A stretch of 64,000 nt of DNA from Nemertoderma westbladi (taxonomy: Eukaryota; Xenacoelomorpha; Nemertodermatida; Nemertodermatidae): positions 54,352-118,351 of the forward strand of contig JAUCBJ010009114.1 of the NCBI GenBank assembly GCA_032718475.1, read 5' to 3'. The notes beneath the pieces are model-generated. The model worked only from the letters and a program-made list of their open reading frames with translations. It did not search any database and was not told where the DNA came from. The position numbers and the translations under genes were made by a program. Below, piece by piece: positions 1 to 17,300 of this stretch (position 1 is its first letter; each line of letters starts with the position of its first letter).

Positions 1-3000
1 TCATACAAGAGGGGTTACAACTGATACAAGAGAGGATACAATTCATACAAGAGGGGATACAATTCATACAAGAGAGGATACAATTCATACAAGAGGGGTT
101 ACAACTGATACAAGAGAGGATACAATTCATACAAGAGGGGATACAATTCATACAGGAGAGGATACAATTCATACAAGAGAGGATACAATTCATACAAGAG
201 GGGATACAACTGATACAAGAGGGGATACAATTCATACAAGAGGGGTTACAACTGATACAAGAGAGGATACAATTCATACAAGAGGGGTTACAACTGATAC
301 AAGAGAGGATACAATTCATACAGGAGTGGATACAACTGATACAAGAGAGGATACAATTCATACAAGAGAGGATACAATTCATACAAGAGGGGTTACAACT
401 GATACAAGAGAGGATACAATTCATACAAGAGTGGATACAACTGATACAAGAGAGGATACAATTCATACAAGAGAGGATACAATTCATACAAGAGGGGATA
501 CAATTCATACAAGAGTGGATACAACTGATACAAGAGGGGATACAATTCATACAAGAGGGGTTACAACTGATACAAGAGAGGATACAATTCATACAAGAGG
601 GGTTACAACTGATACAAGAGAGGATACAATTCATACAGGAGTGGATACAACTGATACAAGAGAGGATACAATTCATACAAGAGAGGATACAATTCATACA
701 AGAGGGGTTACAACTGATACAAGAGAGGATACAATTCATACAAGAGGGGTTACAACTGATACAAGAGAGGATACAATTCATACAAGAGGGGTTACAACTG
801 ATACAAGAGAGGATACAATTCATACAAGAGGGGTTACAACTGATACAAGAGAGGATACAATTCATACAAGAGGGGTTACAACTGATACAAGAGAGGATAC
901 AATTCATACAAGAGGGGTTACAATTCATACAAGAGAGGATACAATTCATACAAGAGGGGTTACAATTCATACAAGAGAGGATACAATTCATACAAGAGTG
1001 GATACAATTCATACAAGAGTGGATACAACTGATACAAGAGAGGATACAATTCATACAAGAGGGGTTACAACTGATACAAGAGAGGATACAATTCATACAA
1101 GAGGGGTTACAACTGATACAAGAGAGGATACAATTCATACAAGAGGGGTTACAACTGATACAAGAGAGGATACAATTCATACAGGAGTGGATACAACTGA
1201 TACAAGAGAGGATACAATTCATACAAGAGAGGATACAATTCATACAAGAGAGGATACAATTCATACAAGAGTGGATACAATTCATACAAGAGTGGATACA
1301 ACTGATACAAGAGAGGATACAATTCATACAAGAGGGGTTACAACTGATACAAGAGAGGATACAATTCATACAAGAGGGGTTACAACTGATACAAGAGAGG
1401 ATACAATTCATACAAGAGTGGATACAACTGATACAAGAGAGGATACAATTCATACAAGAGGGGTTACAACTGATACAAGAGAGGATACAATTCATACAAG
1501 AGGGGTTACAACTGATACAAGAGAGGATACAATTCATACAGGAGTGGATACAACTGATACAAGAGAGGATACAATTCATACAAGAGAGGTTACAATTCAT
1601 ACAAGAGAGGATACAATTCATACAGGAGAGGATACAATTCATACAAGAGAGGATACAATTCATACAAGAGGGGTTACAACTGATACAAGAGAGGATACAA
1701 TTCATACAAGAGGGGTTACAACTGATACAAGAGAGGATACAATTCATACAAGAGGGGTTACAACTGATACAAGAGAGGATACAATTCATACAAGAGGGGA
1801 TACAATTCATACAAGAGAGGATACAATTCATACAAGAGGGGTTACAACTGATACAAGAGGGGATACAATTCATACAAGAGGGGATACAATTCATACAGGA
1901 GAGGATACAATTCATACACGAGAGGATACAATTCATACAAGAGGGGTTACAACTGATACAAGAGAGGATACAATTCATACAAGAGGGGTTACAACTGATA
2001 CAAGAGAGGATACAATTCATACAAGAGGGGTTACAACTGATACAAGAGAGGATACAATTCATACAAGAGGGGTTACAACTGATACAAGAGAGGATACAAT
2101 TCATACAAGAGGGGTTACAACTGATACAAGAGAGGATACAATTCATACAAGAGGGGATACAATTCATACAAGAGGGGATACAATTCATACAAGAGAGGAT
2201 ACAATTCATACAAGAGGGGATACAATTCATACAAGAGGGGATACAATTCATACAAGAGAGGATACAATTCATACAAGAGGGGTTACAACTGATACAAGAG
2301 AGGATACAATTCATACAAGAGTGGATACAATTCATACAAGAGAGGATACAATTCATACAAGAGGGGTTACAACTGATACAAGAGGGGATACAATTCATAC
2401 AAGAGGGGATACAATTCATACAAGAGAGGATACAATTCATACAAGAGGGGATACAACTGATACAAGAGAGGATACAATTCATACAAGAGGGGTTACAACT
2501 GATACAAGAGAGGATACAATTCATACAAGAGGGGATACAACTGATACAAGAGAGGATACAATTCATACAAGAGGGGTTACAACTGATACAAGAGAGGATA
2601 CAATTCATACAAGAGGGGTTACAACTGATACAAGAGAGGATACAATTCATACAAGAGGGGTTACAACTGATACAAGAGAGGATACAATTCATACAAGAGG
2701 GGTTACAACTGATACAAGAGAGGATACAATTCATACAAGAGGGGTTACAACTGATACAAGAGAGGATACAATTCATACAAGAGGGGTTACAACTGATACA
2801 AGAGAGGATACAATTCATACAAGAGAGGATACAATTCATACAAGAGGGGATACAATTCATACAAGAGGGGTTACAACTGATACAAGAGAGGATACAATTC
2901 ATACAAGAGGGGATACAACTGATACAAGAGAGGATACAATTCATACAAGAGGGGTTACAACTGATACAAGAGAGGATACAATTCATACAAGAGGGGATAC

Positions 3001-6000
3001 AACTGATACAAGAGAGGATACAATTCATACAAGAGGGGATACAATTCATACAAGAGGGGATACAATTCATACAAGAGGGGTTACAACTGATACAAGAGAG
3101 GATACAATTCATACAAGAGGGGTTACAACTGATACAAGAGAGGATACAATTCATACAAGAGGGGTTACAACTGATACAAGAGAGGATACAATTCATACAA
3201 GAGGGGTTACAACTGATACAAGAGAGGATACAATTCATACAAGAGGGGTTACAATTCATACAAGAGGGGATACAACTGATACAAGAGAGGATACAATTCA
3301 TACAAGAGGGGATACAACTGATACAAGAGGGGATACAATTCATACAAGAGGGGATACAACTGATACAAGAGAGGATACAATTCATACAAGAGGGGATACA
3401 ATTCATACAAGAGGGGTTACAACTGATACAAGAGAGGATACAATTCATACAAGAGGGGTTACAACTGATACAAGAGAGGATACAATTCATACAAGAGGGG
3501 TTACAACTGATACAAGAGAGGATACAATTCATACAAGAGGGGATACAACTGATACAAGAGAGGATACAATTCATACAAGAGGGGTTACAACTGATACAAG
3601 AGAGGATACAATTCATACAAGAGGGGTTACAACTGATACAAGAGAGGATACAATTCATACAAGAGGGGATACAATTCATACAAGAGGGGATACAACTGAT
3701 ACAAGAGAGGATACAATTCATACAAGAGGGGATACAACTGATACAAGAGAGGATACAATTCATACAAGAGGGGTTACAACTGATACAAGAGAGGATACAA
3801 TTCATACAAGAGGGGATACAACTGATACAAGAGAGGATACAATTCATACAAGAGGGGATACAACTGATACAAGAGAGGATACAATTCATACAAGAGGGGA
3901 TACAACTGATACAAGAGAGGATACAATTCATACAAGAGGGGATACAATTCATACAAGAGGGGTTACAACTGATACAAGAGAGGATACAATTCATACAAGA
4001 GGGGTTACAACTGATACAAGAGAGGATACAATTCATACAAGAGGGGTTACAACTGATACAAGAGAGGATACAATTCATACAAGAGGGGTTACAACTGATA
4101 CAAGAGGGGATACAATTCATACAAGAGGGGATACAACTGATACAAGAGAGGATACAATTCATACAAGAGGGGTTACAACTGATACAAGAGAGGATACAAT
4201 TCATACAAGAGGGGTTACAACTGATACAAGAGAGGATACAATTCATACAAGAGGGGTTACAACTGATACAAGAGAGGATACAATTCATACAAGAGGGGAT
4301 ACAACTGATACAAGAGAGGATACAATTCATACAAGAGGGGTTACAACTGATACAAGAGAGGATACAATTCATACAAGAGGGGTTACAACTGATACAAGAG
4401 AGGATACAATTCATACAAGAGGGGTTACAACTGATACAAGAGAGGATACAATTCATACAAGAGGGGATACAATTCATACAAGAGGGGATACAACTGATAC
4501 AAGAGAGGATACAATTCATACAAGATGGGATACAATTCATACAAGAGGGGTTACAACTGATACAAGAGAGGATACAATTCATACAAGAGGGGTTACAACT
4601 GATACAAGAGAGGATACAATTCATACAAGAGGGGATACAACTGATACAAGAGAGGATACAATTCATACAAGAGGGGTTACAACTGATACAAGAGAGGATA
4701 CAATTCATACAAGAGGGGTTACAACTGATACAAGAGAGGATACAATTCATACAAGAGGGGTTACAACTGATACAAGAGGGGATACAATTCATACAAGAGG
4801 GGATACAATTCATACAAGAGGGGTTACAACTGATACAAGAGAGGATACAATTCATACAAGAGGGGATACAATTCATACAAGAGGGGATACAACTGATACA
4901 AGAGAGGATACAATTCATACAAGATGGGATACAATTCATACAAGAGGGGTTACAACTGATACAAGAGGGGATACAATTCATACAAGAGGGGATACAATTC
5001 ATACAAGAGAGGATACAATTCATACAAGAGGGGATACAACTGATACAAGAGAGGATACAATTCATACAAGAGGGGATACAACTGATACAAGAGAGGATAC
5101 AATTCATACAAGAGGGGTTACAACTGATACAAGAGAGGATACAATTCATACAAGAGGGGATACAATTCATACAAGAGGGGATACAATTCATACAAGAGGG
5201 GATACAACTGATACAAGAGAGGATACAATTCATACAAGAGGGGATACAATTCATACAAGAGGGGATACAATTCATACAAGAGGGGATACAACTGATACAA
5301 GAGAGGATACAATTCATACAAGAGGGGATACAATTCATACAAGAGAGGATACAATTCATACAAGAGGGGATACAACTGATACAAGAGAGGATACAATTCA
5401 TACAAGAGGGGATACAATTCATACAAGAGGGGATACAATTCATACAAGAGGGGATACAACTGATACAAGAGAGGATACAATTCATACAAGAGGGGATACA
5501 ATTCATACAAGAGGGGATACAACTGATACAAGATGGGATACAATTCATACAAGAGGGGATACAACTGATACAAGAGAGGATACAATTCATACAAGAGGGG
5601 ATACAACTGATACAAGATGGGATACAATTCATACAAGAGGGGATACAACTGATACAAGAGAGGATACAATTCATACAAGAGGGGATACAATTCATACAAG
5701 AGGGGTTACAATTCATACAAGAGGGGATACAATTCATACAAGAGAGGATACAATTCATACAAGAGGGGTTACAACTGATACAAGAGGGGATACAATTCAT
5801 ACAAGAGGGGATACAATTCATACAAGAGAGGATACAATTCATACAAGAGGGGATACAACTGATACAAGAGAGGATACAATTCATACAAGAGGGGTTACAA
5901 CTGATACAAGAGGGGATACAATTCATACAAGAGGGGATACAACTGATACAAGAGAGGATACAATTCATACAAGAGGGGTTACAACTGATACAAGAGAGGA

Positions 6001-7721
6001 TACAATTCATACAAGAGGGGTTACAACTGATACAAGAGAGGATACAATTCATACAAGAGGGGTTACAACTGATACAAGAGAGGATACAATTCATACAAGA
6101 GGGGTTACAACTGATACAAGAGGGGATACAATTCATACAAGAGGGGATACAACTGATACAAGAGAGGATACAATTCATACAAGAGGGGATACAATTCATA
6201 CAAGAGGGGATACAATTCATACAAGAGGGGATACAATTCATACAAGAGGGGATACAACTGATACAAGAGAGGATACAATTCATACAAGAGGGGTTACAAC
6301 TGATACAAGAGAGGATACAATTCATACAGGAGTGGATACAACTGATACAAGAGAGGATACAATTCATACAAGAGAGGATACAATTCATACAAGAGGGGTT
6401 ACAACTGATACAAGAGAGGATACAATTCATACAGGAGTGGATACAATTCATACAAGAGAGGATACAATTCATACAAGAGGGGTTACAACTGATACAAGAG
6501 AGGATACAATTCATACAGGAGTGGATACAATTCATACAAGAGAGGATACAATTCATACAAGAGTGGATACAATTCATACAAGAGGGGTTACAACTGATAC
6601 AAGAGAGGATACAATTCATACAAGAGGGGTTACAACTGATACAAGAGAGGATACAATTCATACAAGAGAGGATACAATTCATACAAGAGGGGTTACAACT
6701 GATACAAGAGAGGATACAATTCATACAAGAGGGGTTACAACTGATACAAGAGAGGATACAATTCATACAGGAGTGGATACAATTCATACAAGAGAGGATA
6801 CAATTCATACAAGAGGGGTTACAACTGATACAAGAGGGGATACAATTCATACAAGAGGGGTTACAACTGATACAAGAGAGGATACAATTCATACAAGAGG
6901 GGTTACAACTGATACAAGAGAGGATACAATTCATACAAGAGGGGATACAATTCATACAAGAGGGGATACAACTGATACAAGAGAGGATACAATTCATACA
7001 AGAGGGGTTACAACTGATACAAGAGAGGATACAATTCATACAAGAGGGGTTACAACTGATACAAGAGAGGATACAATTCATACACGAGAGGATACAATTC
7101 ATACAAGAGGGGATACAACTGATACAAGAGAGGATACAATTCATACAAGAGGGGATACAATTCATACAAGAGGGGATACAATTCATACAAGAGGGGATAC
7201 AATTCATACAAGAGTGGATACAATTCATACAGGAGTGGATACAACTGATACAAGAGAGGATACAATTCATACAAGAGGGGTTACAATTCATACAAGAGGG
7301 GATACAACTGATACAAGAGAGGATACAATTCATACAAGAGGGGTTACAACTGATACAAGAGAGGATACAATTCATACAAGAGGGGTTACAACTGATACAA
7401 GAGAGGATACAATTCATACAAGAGGGGTTACAACTGATACAAGAGAGGATACAATTCATACAAGAGAGGATACAATTCATACAAGAGAGGATACAATTCA
7501 TACAAGAGGGGATACAACTGATACAAGAGAGGATACAATTCATACAAGAGAGGATACAATTCATACAAGAGAGGATACAATTCATACAAGAGGGGATACA
7601 ACTGATACAAGAGAGGATACAATTCATACAAGAGAGGATACAATTCATACAAGAGAGGATACAATTCATACAAGAGAGGATACAATTCATACAAGAGGGG
7701 ATACAATTCATACAAGAGGGG

Positions 7722-8309
7722 TTACAACTGATACAAGAGAGGATACAATTCATACAAGAGAGGATACAATTCATACAAGAGGGGATACAACTGATACAAG
7801 AGAGGATACAATTCATACAAGAGGGGATACAATTCATACAAGAGGGGATACAATTCATACAAGAGGGGATACAATTCATACAAGAGAGGATACAATTCAT
7901 ACAAGAGGGGATACAACTGATACAAGAGAGGATACAATTCATACAAGAGAGGATACAATTCATACAAGAGAGGATACAATTCATACAAGAGGGGATACAA
8001 TTCATACAAGAGGGGTTACAACTGATACAAGAGAGGATACAATTCATACAAGAGAGGATACAATTCATACAAGAGGGGATACAACTGATACAAGAGAGGA
8101 TACAATTCATACAAGAGGGGATACAATTCATACAAGAGGGGATACAATTCATACAAGAGGGGATACAATTCATACAAGAGAGGATACAATTCATACAAGA
8201 GGGGATACAACTGATACAAGAGAGGATACAATTCATACAAGAGAGGATACAATTCATACAAGAGAGGATACAATTCATACAAGAGAGGATACAATTCATA
8301 CAAGAGGGG
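7722..8309. repeat. 294-bp higher-order duplication within the array
   Basis: Bases 7,722-8,015 and 8,016-8,309 carry the same series of 14 unit variants. Both stretches read the same 95-residue heptad string on the reverse strand. The interval is exactly 14 units with no slip. A shorter 189-bp (nine-unit) duplication follows, marked by the rare gaggagatac units at 8,578 and 8,767. Confidence 0.8.
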
Positions 8310-11300
8310 TTACAATTCATACAAGAGGGGATACAACTGATACAAGAGAGGATACAATTCATACAAGAGGGGTTACAATTCATACAAGAGGGGATACAAC
8401 TGATACAAGAGAGGATACAATTCATACAAGAGGGGATACAATTCATACAAGAGGGGATACAATTCATACAAGAGGGGATACAATTCATACAAGAGTGGAT
8501 ACAATTCATACAGGAGTGGATACAACTGATACAAGAGAGGATACAATTCATACAAGAGAGGATACAATTCATACAAGAGGAGATACAATTCATACAAGAG
8601 TGGATACAATTCATACAAGAGGGGATACAACTGATACAAGAGGGGATACAATTCATACAAGATGGGATACAATTCATACAAGAGTGGATACAATTCATAC
8701 AGGAGTGGATACAACTGATACAAGAGAGGATACAATTCATACAAGAGAGGATACAATTCATACAAGAGGAGATACAATTCATACAAGAGTGGATACAATT
8801 CATACAAGAGGGGATACAACTGATACAAGAGGGGATACAATTCATACAAGATGGGATACAATTCAAACAAGATGGGATACAACTGATACAAGAGGGGATA
8901 CAATTCATACAAGAGGGGATACAATTCATACAAGATGGGATACAATTGATACAAGAGGGGATACAATTCATACAAGAGGGGTTACAATTCATACAAGAGG
9001 GGATACAACTGATACAAGAGAGGATACAATTCATACAAGAGGGGTTACAACTGATACAAGAGAGGATACAATTCATACAAGAGGGGTTACAACTGATACA
9101 AGAGAGGATACAATTCATACAAGAGGGGTTACAACTGATACAAGAGAGGATACAATTCATACAAGAGAGGATACAATTCATACAAGAGAGGATACAATTC
9201 ATACAAGAGGGGATACAACTGATACAAGAGAGGATACAATTCATACAAGAGAGGATACAATTCATACAAGAGAGGATACAATTCATACAAGAGGGGATAC
9301 AACTGATACAAGAGAGGATACAATTCATACAAGAGAGGATACAATTCATACAAGAGAGGATACAATTCATACAAGAGAGGATACAATTCATACAAGAGGG
9401 GATACAATTCATACAAGAGGGGTTACAACTGATACAAGAGAGGATACAATTCATACAAGAGGGGTTACAATTCATACAAGAGGGGATACAACTGATACAA
9501 GAGAGGATACAATTCATACAAGAGGGGTTACAATTCATACAAGAGGGGATACAACTGATACAAGAGAGGATACAATTCATACAAGAGGGGTTACAACTGA
9601 TACAAGAGAGGATACAATTCATACAAGAGGGGTTACAATTCATACAAGAGGGGATACAACTGATACAAGAGAGGATACAATTCATACAAGAGGGGTTACA
9701 ACTGATACAAGAGAGGATACAATTCATACAAGAGGGGTTACAACTGATACAAGAGAGGATACAATTCATACAAGAGGGGTTACAACTGATACAAGAGAGG
9801 ATACAATTCATACAAGAGGGGTTACAACTGATACAAGAGAGGATACAATTCATACAGGAGTGGATACAACTGATACAAGAGAGGATACAATTCATACAAG
9901 AGGGGTTACAATTCATACAAGAGGGGATACAACTGATACAAGAGAGGATACAATTCATACAAGAGGGGATACAATTCATACAAGAGGGGATACAATTCAT
10001 ACAAGAGGGGTTACAACTGATACAAGAGAGGATACAATTCATACAAGAGGGGTTACAACTGATACAAGAGAGGATACAATTCATACAAGAGGGGTTACAA
10101 CTGATACAAGAGAGGATACAATTCATACAAGAGGGGATACAATTCATACAAGAGGGGTTACAACTGATACAAGAGAGGATACAATTCATACAAGAGGGGT
10201 TACAACTGATACAAGAGAGGATACAATTCATACAAGAGGGGTTACAACTGATACAAGAGAGGATACAATTCATACAAGAGGGGTTACAACTGATACAAGA
10301 GAGGATACAATTCATACAAGAGGGGTTACAATTCATACAAGAGGGGATACAACTGATACAAGAGAGGATACAATTCATACAAGAGGGGTTACAACTGATA
10401 CAAGAGAGGATACAATTCATACAAGAGGGGTTACAACTGATACAAGAGAGGATACAATTCATACAAGAGGGGTTACAACTGATACAAGAGAGGATACAAT
10501 TCATACAAGAGTGGATACAACTGATACAAGAGAGGATACAATTCATACAAGAGGGGTTACAATTCATACAAGAGGGGATACAACTGATACAAGAGAGGAT
10601 ACAATTCATACAAGAGGGGTTACAACTGATACAAGAGGGGTTACAATTCATACAAGAGGGGATACAACTGATACAAGAGAGGATACAATTCATACAAGAG
10701 GGGTTACAACTGATACAAGAGAGGATACAATTCATACAAGAGGGGTTACAACTGATACAAGAGAGGATACAATTCATACAAGAGGGGTTACAACTGATAC
10801 AAGAGAGGATACAATTCATACAAGAGGGGTTACAACTGATACAAGAGAGGATACAATTCATACAAGAGGGGTTACAACTGATACAAGAGAGGATACAATT
10901 CATACAAGAGGGGTTACAATTCATACAAGAGGGGATACAACTGATACAAGAGAGGATACAATTCATACAAGAGGGGTTACAACTGATACAAGAGAGGATA
11001 CAATTCATACAAGAGGGGTTACAACTGATACAAGAGAGGATACAATTCATACAAGAGGGGTTACAACTGATACAAGAGAGGATACAATTCATACAAGAGT
11101 GGATACAACTGATACAAGAGAGGATACAATTCATACAAGAGGGGTTACAATTCATACAAGAGGGGATACAACTGATACAAGAGAGGATACAATTCATACA
11201 AGAGGGGTTACAACTGATACAAGAGAGGATACAATTCATACAAGAGGGGTTACAACTGATACAAGAGAGGATACAATTCATACAAGAGGGGTTACAACTG

Positions 11301-14300
11301 ATACAAGAGAGGATACAATTCATACAAGAGGGGTTACAACTGATACAAGAGAGGATACAATTCATACAAGAGGGGTTACAACTGATACAAGAGAGGATAC
11401 AATTCATACAAGAGGGGATACAACTGATACAAGAGAGGATACAATTCATACAAGAGGGGTTACAATTCATACAAGAGGGGATACAACTGATACAAGAGAG
11501 GATACAATTCATACAAGAGGGGTTACAACTGATACAAGAGAGGATACAATTCATACAAGAGGGGTTACAACTGATACAAGAGAGGATACAATTCATACAA
11601 GAGGGGTTACAACTGATACAAGAGAGGATACAATTCATACAAGAGGGGTTACAACTGATACAAGAGAGGATACAATTCATACAAGAGGGGTTACAACTGA
11701 TACAAGAGAGGATACAATTCATACAAGAGGGGTTACAATTCATACAAGAGGGGTTACAATTCATACAAGAGGGGATACAATTCATACAAGAGTGGATACA
11801 ATTCATACAAGAGGGGTTACAACTGATACAAGAGAGGATACAACTGATACAAGAGAGGATACAATTCATACAAGAGGGGTTACAACTGATACAAGAGAGG
11901 ATACAATTCATACAAGAGGGGATACAATTCATACAAGAGGGGTTACAATTCATACAAGAGGGGATACAACTGATACAAGAGAGGATACAATTCATACAAG
12001 AGGGGTTACAACTGATACAAGAGAGGATACAATTCATACAAGAGGGGTTACAACTGATACAAGAGAGGATACAACTGATACAAGAGAGGATACAATTCAT
12101 ACAAGAGGGGTTACAACTGATACAAGAGAGGATACAATTCATACAAGAGGGGATACAATTCATACAAGAGTGGATACAATTCATACAGGAGTGGATACAA
12201 CTGATACAAGAGAGGATACAATTCATACAAGAGGGGTTACAATTCATACAAGAGGGGATACAACTGATACAAGAGAGGATACAATTCATACAAGAGGGGT
12301 TACAACTGATACAAGAGAGGATACAATTCATACAAGAGGGGATACAATTCATACAAGAGTGGATACAATTCATACAGGAGTGGATACAACTGATACAAGA
12401 GAGGATACAATTCATACAAGAGGGGATACAATTCATACAAGAGGGGTTACAACTGATACAAGAGAGGATACAATTCATACAAGAGGGGTTACAACTGATA
12501 CAAGAGAGGATACAACTGATACAAGAGAGGATACAATTCATACAAGAGGGGTTACAACTGATACAAGAGAGGATACAATTCATACAAGAGGGGTTACAAC
12601 TGATACAAGAGAGGATACAATTCATACAAGAGGGGTTACAACTGATACAAGAGAGGATACAATTCATACAAGAGGGGTTACAATTCATACAAGAGAGGAT
12701 ACAATTCATACAAGAGTGGATACAATTCATACAAGAGGGGATACAATTCATACAAGAGGGGTTACAATTCATACAAGAGGGGATACAATTCATACAAGAG
12801 GGGATACAACTGATACAAGAGAGGATACAATTCATACAAGAGGGGTTACAACTGATACAAGAGAGGATACAATTCATACAAGAGGGGATACAACTGATAC
12901 AAGAGAGGATACAATTCATACAAGAGGGGTTACAACTGATACAAGAGAGGATACAATTCATACAAGAGGGGTTACAACTGATACAAGAGAGGATACAATT
13001 CATACAAGAGGGGATACAATTCATACAAGAGGGGTTACAATTCATACAAGAGGGGATACAACTGATACAAGAGAGGATACAATTCATACAAGAGGGGTTA
13101 CAACTGATACAAGAGAGGATACAATTCATACAAGAGGGGATACAATTCATACAAGAGGGGATACAATTCATACAAGAGGGGATACAATTGATACAAGAGG
13201 GGTTACAACTGATACAAGAGAGGATACAATTCATACAAGAGGGGATACAATTCATACAAGAGGGGATACAATTCATACAAGAGGGGATACAATTGATACA
13301 AGAGGGGTTACAACTGATACAAGAGAGGATACAATTCATACAAGAGGGGATACAATTCATACAAGAGGGGATACAATTCATACAAGAGGGGATACAATTC
13401 ATACAAGAGGGGATACAATTCATACAAGAGGGGATACAATTCATACAAGAGGGGATACAATTGATACAAGAGGGGTTACAACTGATACAAGAGAGGATAC
13501 AATTCATACAAGAGGGGATACAATTCATACAAGAGGGGATACAATTCATACAAGAGGGGATACAATTGATACAAGAGGGGATACAACTGATACAAGAGAG
13601 GATACAATTCATACAAGAGGGGTTACAACTGATACAAGAGAGGATACAATTCATACAAGAGGGGTTACAACTGATACAAGAGAGGATACAATTCATACAA
13701 GAGGGGTTACAACTGATACAAGAGAGGATACAATTCATACAAGAGGGGTTACAATTCATACAAGAGAGGATACAATTCATACAAGAGTGGATACAATTCA
13801 TACAAGAGGGGATACAATTCATACAAGAGGGGTTACAATTCATACAAGAGGGGATACAATTCATACAAGAGGGGATACAACTGATACAAGAGAGGATACA
13901 ATTCATACAAGAGGGGTTACAACTGATACAAGAGAGGATACAATTCATACAAGAGGGGTTACAATTCATACAAGAGGGGTTACAACTGATACAAGAGAGG
14001 ATACAATTCATACAAGAGGGGTTACAACTGATACAAGAGAGGATACAATTCATACAAGAGGGGATACAATTCATACAAGAGGGGTTACAATTCATACAAG
14101 AGGGGATACAACTGATACAAGAGAGGATACAATTCATACAAGAGGGGTTACAACTGATACAAGAGAGGATACAATTCATACAAGAGGGGTTACAACTGAT
14201 ACAAGAGAGGATACAATTCATACAAGAGGGGTTACAACTGATACAAGAGAGGATACAATTCATACAAGAGGGGTTACAACTGATACAAGAGAGGATACAA

Positions 14301-17300
14301 TTCATACAAGAGGGGTTACAACTGATACAAGAGAGGATACAATTCATACAAGAGGGGATACAATTCATACAAGAGGGGTTACAATTCATACAAGAGGGGA
14401 TACAACTGATACAAGAGAGGATACAATTCATACAAGAGGGGTTACAACTGATACAAGAGAGGATACAATTCATACAAGAGGGGATACAATTCATACAAGA
14501 GGGGTTACAATTCATACAAGAGGGGATACAACTGATACAAGAGAGGATACAATTCATACAAGAGGGGTTACAACTGATACAAGAGAGGATACAATTCATA
14601 CAAGAGGGGTTACAACTGATACAAGAGAGGATACAATTCATACAAGAGGGGTTACAACTGATACAAGAGAGGATACAATTCATACAAGAGGGGATACAAT
14701 TCATACAGGAGAGGATACAATTCATACAAGAGGGGTTACAACTGATACAAGAGAGGATACAATTCATACAAGAGGGGTTACAACTGATACAAGAGAGGAT
14801 ACAATTCATACAGGAGTGGATACAACTGATACAAGAGAGGATACAATTCATACAAGAGAGGATACAATTCATACAAGAGGGGTTACAACTGATACAAGAG
14901 AGGATACAATTCATACAAGAGGGGTTACAACTGATACAAGAGAGGATACAATTCATACAAGAGGGGATACAATTCATACAAGAGGGGATACAATTCATAC
15001 AAGAGGGGATACAATTCATACAAGAGGGGATACAATTCATACAAGAGGGGATACAACTGATACAAGAGAGGATACAATTCATACAAGAGGGGTTACAACT
15101 GATACAAGAGAGGATACAATTCATACAAGAGGGGATACAATTCATACAAGAGGGGTTACAACTGATACAAGAGAGGATACAATTCATACAAGAGAGGATA
15201 CAATTCATACAAGAGGGGATACAATTCATACAAGAGGGGTTACAACTGATACAAGAGAGGATACAATTCATACAAGAGGGGATACAACTGATACAAGAGG
15301 GGATACAATTCATACAAGAGGGGATACAACTGATACAAGAGAGGATACAATTCATACAGGAGTGGATACAATTCATACAAGAGAGGATACAATTCATACA
15401 AGAGGGGTTACAACTGATACAAGAGGGGATACAATTCATACAAGAGGGGTTACAACTGATACAAGAGAGGATACAATTCATACAAGAGGGGTTACAACTG
15501 ATACAAGAGAGGATAAAATTCATACAGGAGTGGATACAATTCATACAAGAGGGGATACAATTCATACAAGAGAGGATACAATTCATACAAGAGGGGATAC
15601 AATTCATACAAGAGGGGATACAATTCATACAGGAGTGGATACAATTCATACAAGAGGGGATACAATTCATACAAGAGAGGATACAATTCATACAAAAGAG
15701 GATACAATTCATACAAGAGAGGATACAATTCATACAAGAGGGGTTACAACTGATACAAGAGAGGATACAATTCATACAAGAGGGGTTACAACTGATACAA
15801 GAGAGGATACAATTCATACAAGAGTGGATACAACTGATACAAGAGAGGATACAATTCATACAAGATGGGATACAATTCATACAGGAGAGGATACAATTCA
15901 TACAAGAGAGGATACAATTCATACAAGAGGGGATACAACTGATACAAGAGGGGATACAATTCATACAAGAGGGGATACAACTGATACAAGAGAGGATACA
16001 ATTCATACAAGAGGGGATACAATTCATACAAGAGGGGATACAATTCATACAAGAGGGGATACAATTCATACAAGAGAGGATACAATTCATACAAGAGGGG
16101 ATACAATTCATACAAGAGGGGATACAATTCATACAAGATGGGATACAATTCATACAAGAGAGGATACAATTCATACAAGAGGGGATACAATTCATACAAG
16201 AGGGGATACAATTCATACAAGAGGGGTTACAACTGATACAAGAGAGGATACAATTCATACAAGAGGGGATACAATTCATACAAGAGGGGATACAATTCAT
16301 ACAAGAGGGGTTACAACTGATACAAGAGAGGATACAATTCATACACGAGAGGATACAATTCATACAAGAGGGGATACAATTCATACAAGAGGGGTTACAA
16401 CTGATACAAGAGAGGATACAATTCATACAGGAGTGGATACAATTCATACAAGAGAGGATACAATTCATACAAGAGGGGATACAATTCATACAAGAGGGGA
16501 TACAATTCATACAAGAGGGGTTACAACTGATACAAGAGAGGATACAATTCATACAAGAGAGGATACAATTCATACAAGAGTGGATACAATTCATACAAGA
16601 GAGGATACAATTCATACAAGAGGGGATACAACTGATACAAGAGAGGATACAATTCATACAAGAGAGGATACAATTCATACAAGAGGGGATACAACTGATA
16701 CAAGAGAGGATACAATTCATACACGAGAGGATACAATTCATACAAGAGGGGATACAATTCATACAAGAGGGGTTACAACTGATACAAGAGAGGATACAAT
16801 TCATACAGGAGTGGATACAATTCATACAAGAGAGGATACAATTCATACAAGAGGGGATACAATTCATACAAGAGGGGATACAATTCATACAAGAGGGGTT
16901 ACAACTGATACAAGAGAGGATACAATTCATACAAGAGAGGATACAATTCATACAAGAGTGGATACAATTCATACAAGAGAGGATACAATTCATACAAGAG
17001 GGGATACAACTGATACAAGAGAGGATACAATTCATACAAGAGAGGATACAATTCATACAAGAGTGGATACAACTGATACAAGAGAGGATACAATTCATAC
17101 AAGAGAGGATACAATTCATACAAGAGGGGATACAATTCATACAAGAGGCGGATACAATTCATACAAGAGAGGATACAATTCATACAAGAGAGGATACAAT
17201 TCATACAAGAGGGGTTACAACTGATACAAGAGAGGATACAATTCATACACGAGAGGATACAATTCATACAAGAGGGGATACAATTCATACAAGAGGGGTT

